Notes under the pieces: generated by a model
Seen by the model: the letters and a program-made list of their open reading frames with translations, nothing else
Told to the model about the DNA's origin: nothing
The model's database searches: none
Assembly (NCBI GenBank): GCA_021799275.1
Contig: JAJZAT010000022.1
Coordinates: 1-58,470, forward strand
Reading direction: 5' to 3'
Length of the DNA: 58,470 bases
Source of the DNA: Bacillota bacterium
GTDB lineage: Bacteria > Bacillota > Sulfobacillia > JAJZYS01 > JAJYTV01
Shown here: positions 16,354 to 23,649 of the stretch, piece by piece
How the letters are laid out: each line of letters starts with the position of its first letter
How positions within the stretch are numbered: the stretch's first letter is position 1
Made by a program: the position numbers and the translations under genes

Positions 16354-17055
16354 ATGGAACAGACGTGCGTTGCCTTTCATCTGGAGCAGAGTGGAGGACA
16401 CTTCTGGTTCGGATCGAGGCGTAGCTTTTTGCAGTCGCGCCTGCTTTCCTTGTTCAAGAGAGACGACGTACTGCTGGACATCGGCTGTGGGGACGGCAGG
16501 GAACTCGACTGGATGCTTCGTCATGTGGGTCGGGCCTACGGCATTGAACCCGATGCGCGCCTTGGAGCGGCGGCTCGGGCACGTGGGCTGAGAGTCCAAA
16601 GCATGCGGTTTTCCACCGTGGACAGCGTCGAATGCACCCCTACGTTCGTTACGATGTTCGACGTGCTCGAGCATCTACCCGACGATCGGGAGGCGATGCG
16701 TCAGATCCATCGCCTTCTCCCGGCGGGCGGCGTCTTTGCCGTCACGGTGCCTGCGCACCAGTGGCTGTGGACTGGTCACGACGTCGCCAACCACCACTAC
16801 CGGCGCTATTCGAAACCCGCGCTTCTGACCGCTCTGCGAGGAGCCGGGTTCAAGATCGATCGGGTGGAGTGGTTCGGTGCGGCAGCGCTGTTGACGGCGG
16901 TCACGTTGAAGTGGCTTGGGCGCGATCAAGGTGCGCTTATCCAATCCAAGCACGGGTTCGTGACGAAGATCGCGACTTGGATGTACACGATGGAACGTTA
17001 CACCCGGGTCCCTTTTGGTCTAAGTCTCTTTGTTGTTGCCATCAAGCCTGATTAG
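16354..17055 (+). CDS. Class I SAM-dependent methyltransferase
   Basis: 233 residues. Motif I DVLLDIGCGDGRELDW, then MFDVLEHLPDDREAM and the LLPAGGVFAVTVPAHQWLW stretch typical of methyltransferase_11/23-type sugar or lipid-carrier methylases found in polysaccharide clusters. The C-terminal part has a hydrophobic patch (AAALLTAVTLKWLG) that may touch the membrane. It lies 109 bp after the large glycosyltransferase and is followed by a strong hairpin, so it may be the last gene of that operon. Target unknown. Confidence 0.82.
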   Translation: MEQTCVAFHLEQSGGHFWFGSRRSFLQSRLLSLFKRDDVLLDIGCGDGRELDWMLRHVGRAYGIEPDARLGAAARARGLRVQSMRFSTVDSVECTPTFVTMFDVLEHLPDDREAMRQIHRLLPAGGVFAVTVPAHQWLWTGHDVANHHYRRYSKPALLTALRGAGFKIDRVEWFGAAALLTAVTLKWLGRDQGALIQSKHGFVTKIATWMYTMERYTRVPFGLSLFVVAIKPD

Positions 17056-17392
17056 GACATCGCCCGGACCTACCCGACGTCTGCAAGCAGCGATCAAGCC
17101 GCGCCAGAGGCCTTCACACCAGGGAGCCATTGCCCTTGAGGCGAGCGATTCGCAGAGACGGGCGGCGAGCTTAGGCGGTTCGCCAGGTGTCTGCATGCCT
17201 TGTCGAGTCACCCGAAGATGTCGCCCTTGCGGTTGCCGCGGCTTGGGCTCCCGCGCGAGCTGTCGCACCGCGTGCAACGGTCTCGACCCCAGCGCCGACT
17301 CGGGGAGCGACATGGTCAACGGGGAGGGTTCAAGTAGCGGTTCGACTGGGCTCGAGATTGACTGCAGACTATCCGCGAGGCGGCTGGCGCAC
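17056..17392. other. Non-coding region between convergent genes
   Basis: About 340 bp. ORFs on both strands lack ribosome binding sites and recognisable protein features. It ends in the strong hairpin described next; otherwise nothing identified. Confidence 0.4.
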
Positions 17393-17437
17393 GGCATGAA
17401 GCGGGCGGCGAGCAATGCTCGCCGCCCGCTTCATGCC
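17393..17437. terminator. Long perfect hairpin between convergent genes, bidirectional terminator-like
   Basis: Arms of 22 bp (17393-17414 and 17416-17437) pair perfectly around a single central base. The stem is GC-rich, built on GGCATGAAGCGGGCGGCGAG. It lies between the ends of the methyltransferase gene (+) and the LPEV surface protein gene (-). There is no long T run, so termination may be of the hairpin-only type, or it may be a DNA-level palindrome. Confidence 0.65.
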
Positions 17438-17466
17438 GCTTTGCATCGGTCAAGCCAGGCTTCAAC

Positions 17467-18105
17467 TCAGCCTTGCTGCCGCCGCCTGCGACCAAGGACT
17501 ACGGCCCCACCGATCCCGGCGATCAGGATGACTGGCAACCCGAAAGTGTAAGGTACCTCCGGGAGGGAGTTGGGCGGGATGTCGATAAGACCCATAACGT
17601 CGCTCATCGTGCTCCAGCCCTTTCCGCCGTTGCCGACCTCCGCCGCGAAGATCTCCAACACGCCGGGGCTGTTTTCAACATACCACTGGTGCACGGTCGT
17701 GCCGGACTCATACTCTTGGGTGCTGTTGTACCAAGCGGCTCCCGTCTTCCAGTCCACCGTGAACTGGCAGTGCCAACTCGTGGGATCTGTGACGTCGTCC
17801 GGCACGCAGGACTGTTGGGCAATTTCCAGAGGCTCATAGCCCGCGTGGTCGGAAGGACCCGGCTCAGGGGCGAAGTACAAGTTTACGCCTGTCGCGATGT
17901 CAGTCTTCACCTTCGTCACCGTGACCGTGTACACCGTGGACGACGCGTCGATGCCAGACACGGCCTTGAGGTCGGACAGCGTGAGACCCGTCCCTGACGT
18001 CGTCGCGGCACTGGCAGGCACCGCGACCGCGGCGATTGCCAAGAATGCAGCGGCGCCCGCCAGTGTCCGCAGCCAAGTGCGGGGCTTCGTCATCATCCGG
18101 AACAT
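17467..18105 (-). CDS. Secreted surface protein with C-terminal LPEV-type sorting signal, exosortase partner
   Basis: 212 residues from ATG 18105 with a strong GGAGGGAGA SD. A classical signal peptide ends AAVAVPASA-ATTSG near residue 33. The body is about 145 residues, beta-rich and rich in Thr, Ser and Val, with paired Cys (QQSC and WHCQF). The C-terminus is LPEV at residue 181, spacer PYTFG, hydrophobic LPVILIAGIGGAVVL, then four Arg: the motif-helix-basic plan of PEP-CTERM or LPXTG substrates. It lies 195 bp downstream of the exosortase gene on the same strand, so it is very probably a dedicated substrate. No known domain was recognised in the body. Confidence 0.8.
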   Translation of the reverse strand: MFRMMTKPRTWLRTLAGAAAFLAIAAVAVPASAATTSGTGLTLSDLKAVSGIDASSTVYTVTVTKVKTDIATGVNLYFAPEPGPSDHAGYEPLEIAQQSCVPDDVTDPTSWHCQFTVDWKTGAAWYNSTQEYESGTTVHQWYVENSPGVLEIFAAEVGNGGKGWSTMSDVMGLIDIPPNSLPEVPYTFGLPVILIAGIGGAVVLGRRRRQQG

Positions 18106-18299
18106 CAGGTTCTCCCTCCTCCGCAGAACGCTGGGCGCAGGAAGCAACTGCCTGTGGCCGATGTTACCGGCGTTGGCAGGCTCGCGCACGCCCAAAGTAG
18201 GTATCACTTGCGGTCGCACTTCTTGTGTTCCCTCCTGGACTTCGCGGGTTTGGCCCTTAGAGCAGACGCCGAGGGGGTACCCTCCCGTCCTCTTGAGGC

Positions 18300-19973
18300 T
18301 CAGGGGATTCCAGCGGCCTCAAGGGGCTGCGGTACACCTTCCTGCTTGGCAACGGTCCGGGCCAGCTCGGTCGCGAAGCGCTCGAGATGTCCCTGGGTCT
18401 GGTGGAGAACTTGTGGCCACGATCCGAACGCCGGAGGCATCGCGACGGCAGACATACCTGTTGCGGGTGCAGGTGACCGGATGGCAGATAGGCTTTTCGG
18501 CCACTCCGCCGTACTTTGGGGCAGGGCGGCGACGGCGTAGCGCAGGTAGCGCACGCTCCCGTCCGGGATCCGCACCGCGCTCTCCCATTCGATGTCCTCG
18601 TAGCTGGCCCACGCGGCTCCGACCTCCACAGGAGGAAGTTGCAGCGCGTAGTCTGCCGCAGCGGTCGCGGGGGCTACGTCGAACACTCGCATCGCGTTCG
18701 TCCGCTCGCCGTGGAAGGCGAGGCAGTCCCGGAAGCCGTAGCTTTCGAGGTTTCCGAGGTCCGGTGTTGACCAGACCTCCGCGAGCACCTGGGCGCCACC
18801 CCGGGAGACGTAGGTGTCGGCGAAGCTTACCGCCCCCGGACCGAGAATGCTCGAATCGTCGAAACGTTGGACCTTTGTCACGCGGAAACCAGGAAGCCGG
18901 GGCAAGAGCGCGGCGACGCCCGCGGTACGCACCTGCAGGGGCTTGCCCGGGGCACCGTACGGGGTGGTGAAGAGCGGCCAGAGGCTGACGAACAGCGCCG
19001 CGCCCATAAGCCAGGAGCCACCTTTCCGACCCCAACCCACCGGAGGCAGGCGCAGCGTGCTCGGCGGCTGCGGGACCAGCCCCAACTGCCTTGCCGCGGC
19101 CAGGAGGAGTAGGGCCAGTAGCGCGAACAGGACGAAGCCGAGCATGGGGTGCAGTAAGCCAAACGTGAAGGCGCTGCCCGCAAAGTGTATCGACGCCATG
19201 ATCGCCGCCAGGCGCAGCAGGTTGAACAGGATCGCTCCCGCTAGCGCGCCGACGATGAGCAATCCCTTGCGCCAAGCCACCCCGACGTACTGGGTGAGCA
19301 GGACAGGAAGGATGATCGCCACGCCAAGTGCGCTGTCGGCTCCGCTGCAGGCCTGCGAGATGACCACCGGCACAAGCGAGCCATGGCCCGCGACGAGGAA
19401 CGCGCCAGGTTGTCCTTGGGCCGTGATCCAAGGGATGAATCGGCTGAGGTGGGCTATGGAGGTGATCGCGACCTGCACGAGTACACCCTGTGTCACCGTG
19501 GCCACCGCGCCGAGCAGCGGTGGCCAGCTGAATAGAAGGTAGGCCAGCGGCCCCACCAACGCGGGTGTCACCCCGACACCGAACAGGAGCCAGGCCATTC
19601 CGAGCGTCCAGAGCGGCCAGAGCAGGAGGCCCGCGCTTTGCATCACAAAGAGGTAAGGCCAGCGGGCAGGCCCGATCACGAGCGCAGCGCCGACAACGAG
19701 CAGGAGCCCACCGCCCAGGATGGCGTCAAGTTCGGAATCGTCGTTCACCGGTGTGCAGCGTTGGATCCCGGATGCCCCCCAGAGGACGGCGAGAAGAGGA
19801 ATCCATATTAGGTAGGCAGTCGGCGTGTCGGCCAACACGTTCTGCCAAAGGGGCAGGGCATACGCTGCGAGCGGGACGAGCGAGAGAAGTCCCCATGCCG
19901 CGAGGCGAGCCGCCTGGCCGGTGGATCCGTGCGCCCGGGCCGCGGTGATCAACGAGCCACCCCCGCTCGGCAC
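18300..19973 (-). CDS. Exosortase-family transpeptidase with C-terminal extracytoplasmic domain
   Basis: 557 residues. Residues 20-315 form about eight to ten membrane helices. They contain the exosortase/archaeosortase triad signature: Cys209 in ISQACSGADS, Arg254 in FNLLRL and His275 in LLHPMLGF, in the usual order. Exosortases cleave C-terminal sorting signals on secreted proteins at the outer face of the membrane. After one more helix (about 330-345) a soluble domain of about 210 residues follows, with NLESYGFRDCLAFHGE, somewhat reminiscent of EpsI/DUF3485 domains fused to or encoded beside exosortases. The start is GTG 19973, weakly supported; TTG 19952 is an alternative. Known exosortase subfamilies cannot be assigned by eye. 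Confidence 0.82.
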   Translation of the reverse strand: MPSGGGSLITAARAHGSTGQAARLAAWGLLSLVPLAAYALPLWQNVLADTPTAYLIWIPLLAVLWGASGIQRCTPVNDDSELDAILGGGLLLVVGAALVIGPARWPYLFVMQSAGLLLWPLWTLGMAWLLFGVGVTPALVGPLAYLLFSWPPLLGAVATVTQGVLVQVAITSIAHLSRFIPWITAQGQPGAFLVAGHGSLVPVVISQACSGADSALGVAIILPVLLTQYVGVAWRKGLLIVGALAGAILFNLLRLAAIMASIHFAGSAFTFGLLHPMLGFVLFALLALLLLAAARQLGLVPQPPSTLRLPPVGWGRKGGSWLMGAALFVSLWPLFTTPYGAPGKPLQVRTAGVAALLPRLPGFRVTKVQRFDDSSILGPGAVSFADTYVSRGGAQVLAEVWSTPDLGNLESYGFRDCLAFHGERTNAMRVFDVAPATAAADYALQLPPVEVGAAWASYEDIEWESAVRIPDGSVRYLRYAVAALPQSTAEWPKSLSAIRSPAPATGMSAVAMPPAFGSWPQVLHQTQGHLERFATELARTVAKQEGVPQPLEAAGIP

Positions 19974-20429
19974 AGAGAAAGGAACCTTGTCGCAGTCCCA
20001 AGACGGGAACGGGCAGTTGGCAGGCCGCCAAGCGGTCTGAGGCCAGCGTCACGGAGCTCTTGTCCCGTGTTCGCCTGGCGGTTGATGCGTTGGTACGGTG
20101 GGCTGGGGCGTGTCCTTCGCTTCCGGGAGACTACCAGACACGGTGCTGCCGACGCAGTGCCGAGCGTCGTATCACTCGTGGTCTCGAAGGGGTGGTTGCG
20201 TGGCGTGATCGCTGAGAAGGAACCGCGGCCTGAAGGGACCCTTTCACCGGCGAACCGCTTACACGCTCTTGCGTTCGAACGCTGGAGAGGGTGCCGGGAA
20301 CACCCGCCTTTGTCGTGACACGGCGGGGAGCCGTGAGACGTTGCGTGATACGGTTCGCGACACTGCGTGTCGGAGGGTGTCTTTGCTAGCATCCATCCAC
20401 ACAACAGCCGACCCTTGGAGGCTTGTCGC
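19974..20429. other. Divergent intergenic region upstream of the exosortase and second glycosyltransferase locus
   Basis: 456 bp without a convincing gene. It contains several imperfect inverted repeats between about 20190 and 20350 (for example GCGTGG near 20197 with CCACGC-like partners, and paired CGTGA/TCACG elements). This suggests structured leader RNA or protein sites, but none could be matched to a known riboswitch. Promoters for both directions must lie here. Confidence 0.4.
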
Positions 20430-21071
20430 GTGGATGAAAGCGAGATGCAGCCCAACGTATATCCGCCCCGTGGCGACCGGCACCGCCGCCATGAAGCGGG
20501 CGACCGCCGCGCATGGGGAGTTCGACAGGTCAACATGCTGGTGCCGCCTTTTATGCCTGTCGTGCACCATGTGGTGCGTACCCACGAAGAGCCGGCGGGA
20601 TGCCTAGAACAGCTGACAAAAGGGGTTGAAGAGTTCCTGGCGTGGAGACGACCGCCGCTGGTCGATGGCGTGAGCGCGGACCTCGGCGCTCAGGGTTCAC
20701 GCCCGGGCCAGCTGTCCGCTTCGAAGGCTCCGGGGGTCTTTGCCCAGGTGGCGGCCGGCGGCGACACGGCTGCCCCAAAGGAACAGCCGGTCTTGCAGCG
20801 TCGCGGTCCTCTGCTTCCGGCCGTCGATCGGCTGGCCGTTGGCGAAAGGAAGGTCGGCACGGGCGTCGGCGGCTCAGGGGTGAACATCCGCACGCTGCTT
20901 TGGAGCGTCATCGCAGTCGGCTTGTGGCTTGTCGTGATGGTTGGGATGTACTGGGTGTTCGATGTTCTGCCCCTCGTTCTGCTCTTCGGGGTGGCCATCT
21001 ACTACGCTGTGCAGTCGTCTGGCCAATCTCGGAACCAGGGCACCCATCGGCGGGAGGGCTTACGCCGATGA
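20430..21071 (+). CDS. Hypothetical protein with C-terminal MVGM-W membrane segment
   Basis: 213 residues from GTG 20430, 8 nt after GGAGG. The N-terminal 150 residues are polar, with a His/Arg-rich stretch (DRHRRHEAGDRRA) and a helical CLEQLTKGVEEFLAW; no family was recognised. The last 63 residues are a two-helix membrane segment (LLWSVIAVGLWLVVMVGM, then VLPLVLLFGVAIYYAV) homologous to the separate 55-aa protein at 13906-14073. A GTG at 20880 would allow the membrane part to be made as a separate small protein, matching the first locus. The stop overlaps the next ATG. Confidence 0.6.
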   Translation: MDESEMQPNVYPPRGDRHRRHEAGDRRAWGVRQVNMLVPPFMPVVHHVVRTHEEPAGCLEQLTKGVEEFLAWRRPPLVDGVSADLGAQGSRPGQLSASKAPGVFAQVAAGGDTAAPKEQPVLQRRGPLLPAVDRLAVGERKVGTGVGGSGVNIRTLLWSVIAVGLWLVVMVGMYWVFDVLPLVLLFGVAIYYAVQSSGQSRNQGTHRREGLRR

Positions 21072-21145
21072 GCGTCGTCGCAAAGCGCACAAGGCCAAGA
21101 CTGTGGCGCGGCAGAGACGTCCGGGCCGGTGGGATCGCCCCATGA
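21068..21145 (+). CDS. Putative 25-aa micro-protein in a stop/start-coupled chain
   Basis: A basic peptide (MSVVAKRTRPRLWRGRDVRA) whose ATG overlaps the stop of the upstream gene and whose stop overlaps the next ATG. It has no SD of its own, so translation would depend on coupling. It may be only a relay that carries ribosomes to the glycosyltransferase gene. Confidence 0.35.
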   Translation: MSVVAKRTRPRLWRGRDVRAGGIAP

Positions 21146-21294
21146 CGATGCTCGCCCATCGGTTATTGGTGGCTCCTCTTGAAGCTACCTTGCCGACCTT
21201 CGTGCCTCCATGCCGGGGGGCCAGCGCACTGAAAGAACTTGCGGATGTCACGCGGCTGGGACGATCGGATGCGCTGTGCGCGGGGCCATCATGA
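21142..21294 (+). CDS. Putative 50-aa protein in a stop/start-coupled chain
   Basis: The ATG overlaps the stop of the 25-aa ORF and the TGA overlaps ATG 21291 of the GT39-like gene. The peptide has no recognisable domain; it is mildly hydrophobic at the start (MLAHRLLVAPLEATLPTF) and has two Cys. It is supported only by the unbroken chain of ATGA junctions. Confidence 0.35.
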   Translation: MTMLAHRLLVAPLEATLPTFVPPCRGASALKELADVTRLGRSDALCAGPS

Positions 21295-22913
21295 GCGCTG
21301 CTGCTAGGCCGACGGCCCAAGCCGTCAGCCGCCCGCTTGTGGGGGGAGGCACTCAGGTCCATGGGCGACCGGCGGGCGCGTTGCCGCTTGCACTCGGGAT
21401 CGGAGCGCTCGACCTGGTGCTCGGCCTGTACATCAACGTGCAGTTGCACTACCTCAACGGCGACGCCTTTTCACGTGTCGCGAACGCATACTACGTACTC
21501 TACGGCCGCAATCCCCACCTGGCGGCCATCGGCTTCATCTGGAACCCACTTCCCTCGGTCATGGAACTACCGTTCCTATTTCTGCGAAGCGTTTGGCCGG
21601 CACTGGCGGCGGATGCTGTCGCGAGCCTGTTCGTGAGTGCGGCCTTCGCCGGTATCGCTGTCTACTACTTGAGCGACACGCTGCGTCTCTTTGGGCTTGG
21701 CACGGTTTGGCGCATCACGTTTGCCCTGCTCTTCGCATGCAATCCGATGATCGCGTTCTACTCCGCCAATGGCATGAGCGATATCATGCTGGTCGGCGCG
21801 ATGGCGGCGGCGGTGCGCGGGACGGTAGGCTACGTGCTGCAGAGTTCTCTGGCGGACCTCATCGCAGCGGGCGTATGGCTTGCGGTGGCGTTCGGCATCC
21901 GTTACGAAGGCGCGCCTCTCGGGGTTTTCCTTGCCCTTGGCCTTGGCATCGCGCTGTGGTGGCTGCAGCGGGGGGCAAGAGAGATCCGCGGAGGCATGCT
22001 GCTCCTGCTCGCTCCGCTCCTCTACGTGTCGGGCCTGTGGGTGTACCTGAACTGGCTGATCATGAAGCAGCCGCTCTACTTTCTCGATTCGGCCTATGGC
22101 AACGTGGCGCAGACGTCGATGGGCCTGGCCACGACCCTGGCGGGGGCCCAGCACCACATCATCGGCTCCCTTCTGTTCGTCGCGCATATGGGCCTGCTGT
22201 TCTGGCCCGTGGCCGTAGGGTTGGTCGCCGCGGTCGCGCTGTCGGTCGGCAAATGGCGCGACCCCATCGCACCGGTGTTGATCGGCGCGACCGTAGGCAT
22301 GCCGCTATTGCAGGTTGCTCTGGTATTCGAGGGGCACAGCGGCGGGTGGGCAAGGTACTTCATCTACTACATCCCGAACGGCATTCTGCTCCTGGCCTTC
22401 GCGGCGAGTCGCGTGCGGCGCACCCTCGCGCGCAACGCCGCGTTGATCGTGGCGGCTCTCCTCTGCATTGGCGGTAATGCGGTGAACCTCTATGAGGAAA
22501 CGAACTCCCCGGTGGTTGGATACGGCGACACCGAGCCATTCACCGGCATCCTGGTCGGCAAACGCTTCGTCACGTACCGGACGGACGACCAGATCGCCAC
22601 CTACCTCGACCGCCATCCGAAGCTCACCGTGCTTCTGGATTCGTTTGACGGGTACCCGATCGTACTCCGTGTGCGCAACCCAAGACAGCTCATCATCACG
22701 TCAGACACCGACTTCCAGAGCGTTCTGGAGAATCCGGCCGGGCGTGTCGACGCGCTGCTCGTGCCCCAACCAGATGGTGACGCGACACTGGATGCGGTCA
22801 ACCGCTCATTTCCGAAACTCTGGGCGGGCGGGGTACCTTGGGCGCATCTCATGGCCAGCTTCCCAGGAGGTACTGCTTGGCGCCTCTATGGGGTCGGCGC
22901 GGGCGCACCGTAA
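21291..22913 (+). CDS. Multi-pass membrane glycosyltransferase, GT39/ArnT-like
   Basis: 540 residues from ATG 21291. About eleven to twelve hydrophobic helices run between residues 30 and 420. An early extracytoplasmic loop has LNGDAFSRVANAYYVLYG, the position and kind of acidic motif seen in GT-C enzymes, followed by GFIWNPLPSVMELPFL. The soluble C-terminal part of about 120 residues follows. GT-C proteins of this type move a sugar from a polyprenyl-phosphate donor to a protein or glycan outside the cell, which fits the GT2 carrier-loading enzyme at 12281-13018. Acceptor unknown; the LPEV surface proteins are natural candidates. Confidence 0.72.
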   Translation: MSAAARPTAQAVSRPLVGGGTQVHGRPAGALPLALGIGALDLVLGLYINVQLHYLNGDAFSRVANAYYVLYGRNPHLAAIGFIWNPLPSVMELPFLFLRSVWPALAADAVASLFVSAAFAGIAVYYLSDTLRLFGLGTVWRITFALLFACNPMIAFYSANGMSDIMLVGAMAAAVRGTVGYVLQSSLADLIAAGVWLAVAFGIRYEGAPLGVFLALGLGIALWWLQRGAREIRGGMLLLLAPLLYVSGLWVYLNWLIMKQPLYFLDSAYGNVAQTSMGLATTLAGAQHHIIGSLLFVAHMGLLFWPVAVGLVAAVALSVGKWRDPIAPVLIGATVGMPLLQVALVFEGHSGGWARYFIYYIPNGILLLAFAASRVRRTLARNAALIVAALLCIGGNAVNLYEETNSPVVGYGDTEPFTGILVGKRFVTYRTDDQIATYLDRHPKLTVLLDSFDGYPIVLRVRNPRQLIITSDTDFQSVLENPAGRVDALLVPQPDGDATLDAVNRSFPKLWAGGVPWAHLMASFPGGTAWRLYGVGAGAP

Positions 22914-23021
22914 AGAACGTACACCCACGGTGATCCCAGAGGCCAAGCCCGGGGCCCGGGATGCCCGTGCTGCGGCGGAAATGGACGGCGCCGCCGCCAC
23001 GAAAGCGGGCTACGTCGCTCG

Positions 23022-23615
23022 TTAGGCCGAACGCCGCGCCAACACCCGATAGGTCGAGCCCGGGCCGTGCTCGATCCGCTCCACCTTGAATCTTCCGGCG
23101 GCAAGAATTGCCTTGAGCTCTTCCGACCCGATTCGAATCTCTTGCGGCGGTCCCAGCGGTGTGTCGTCCTTCTCCCACTCGACGAGGAAGAAGACGCCTC
23201 CTGGCTTTAGAACACGGTAGACCTCGGCCCGCATGGCGTCCCGCTCCGGAATGTCGTGGAACACGTTGGCCATCAAGACGGCGTCCAGCTCTCCGTCGGT
23301 GAAGGGCAGCCTTGTCGCGTCGGCCCGCACGGTCTCGACGTTGGTGAGTCCGGCGTCGCGGATCCGGGACGCGACGAAGTCCAGCATGTCCTGTTGGCGG
23401 TCGACGGCAAAGATACGGGCATCCGGCAACAGTTGCGCAGCGGCGACGGTGAAAAAGCCGCTGCCGCAGCCGATGTCGGCGAACGTGCGCATGTCCGGCC
23501 TGACGAACTCCTTGAGGACGTCTTCCGGCGGCATCTCCGCCCGGCGTCTCTCTTCCATGGCGTGCAGGCGATGGGGGTCGAAGTGACCGGGACCGTGTTC
23601 GTGGTGCTCGTGCAT
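23022..23615 (-). CDS. SAM-dependent methyltransferase with His-rich N-terminus
   Basis: 197 residues. It opens MHEHHEHGPGHFDPHRLH, with seven His in the first 18 residues, a probable metal-binding tail or unstructured tag. Methyltransferase_11/31 domain: FADIGCGSGFFTVAAAQLLP, IFAVDRQQDML, ANVFHDIPERDAM and YRVLKPGGVFFLVEW. The fold resembles UbiE-type and small-molecule or metalloid methylases; the substrate is not clear. It shares the strand with the DHA2 exporter 34 bp upstream and may be in its operon, which would suit modification plus efflux of a toxic compound. Confidence 0.8.
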   Translation of the reverse strand: MHEHHEHGPGHFDPHRLHAMEERRRAEMPPEDVLKEFVRPDMRTFADIGCGSGFFTVAAAQLLPDARIFAVDRQQDMLDFVASRIRDAGLTNVETVRADATRLPFTDGELDAVLMANVFHDIPERDAMRAEVYRVLKPGGVFFLVEWEKDDTPLGPPQEIRIGSEELKAILAAGRFKVERIEHGPGSTYRVLARRSA

Positions 23616-23649
23616 AAGTGTCTCCCCCTTGGGGCCGATTGCCTCGATT

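Noticed and set aside
17020-17415. 131-residue minus-strand ORF between the methyltransferase and LPEV genes
   Set aside because: No SD and no recognisable features, and it overlaps the hairpin.
20160-20400. Possible riboswitch upstream of the second glycosyltransferase locus
   Set aside because: Compared from memory with cyclic di-AMP, cyclic di-GMP and glycine riboswitch conserved blocks; none fit, so it is left as unassigned structure.
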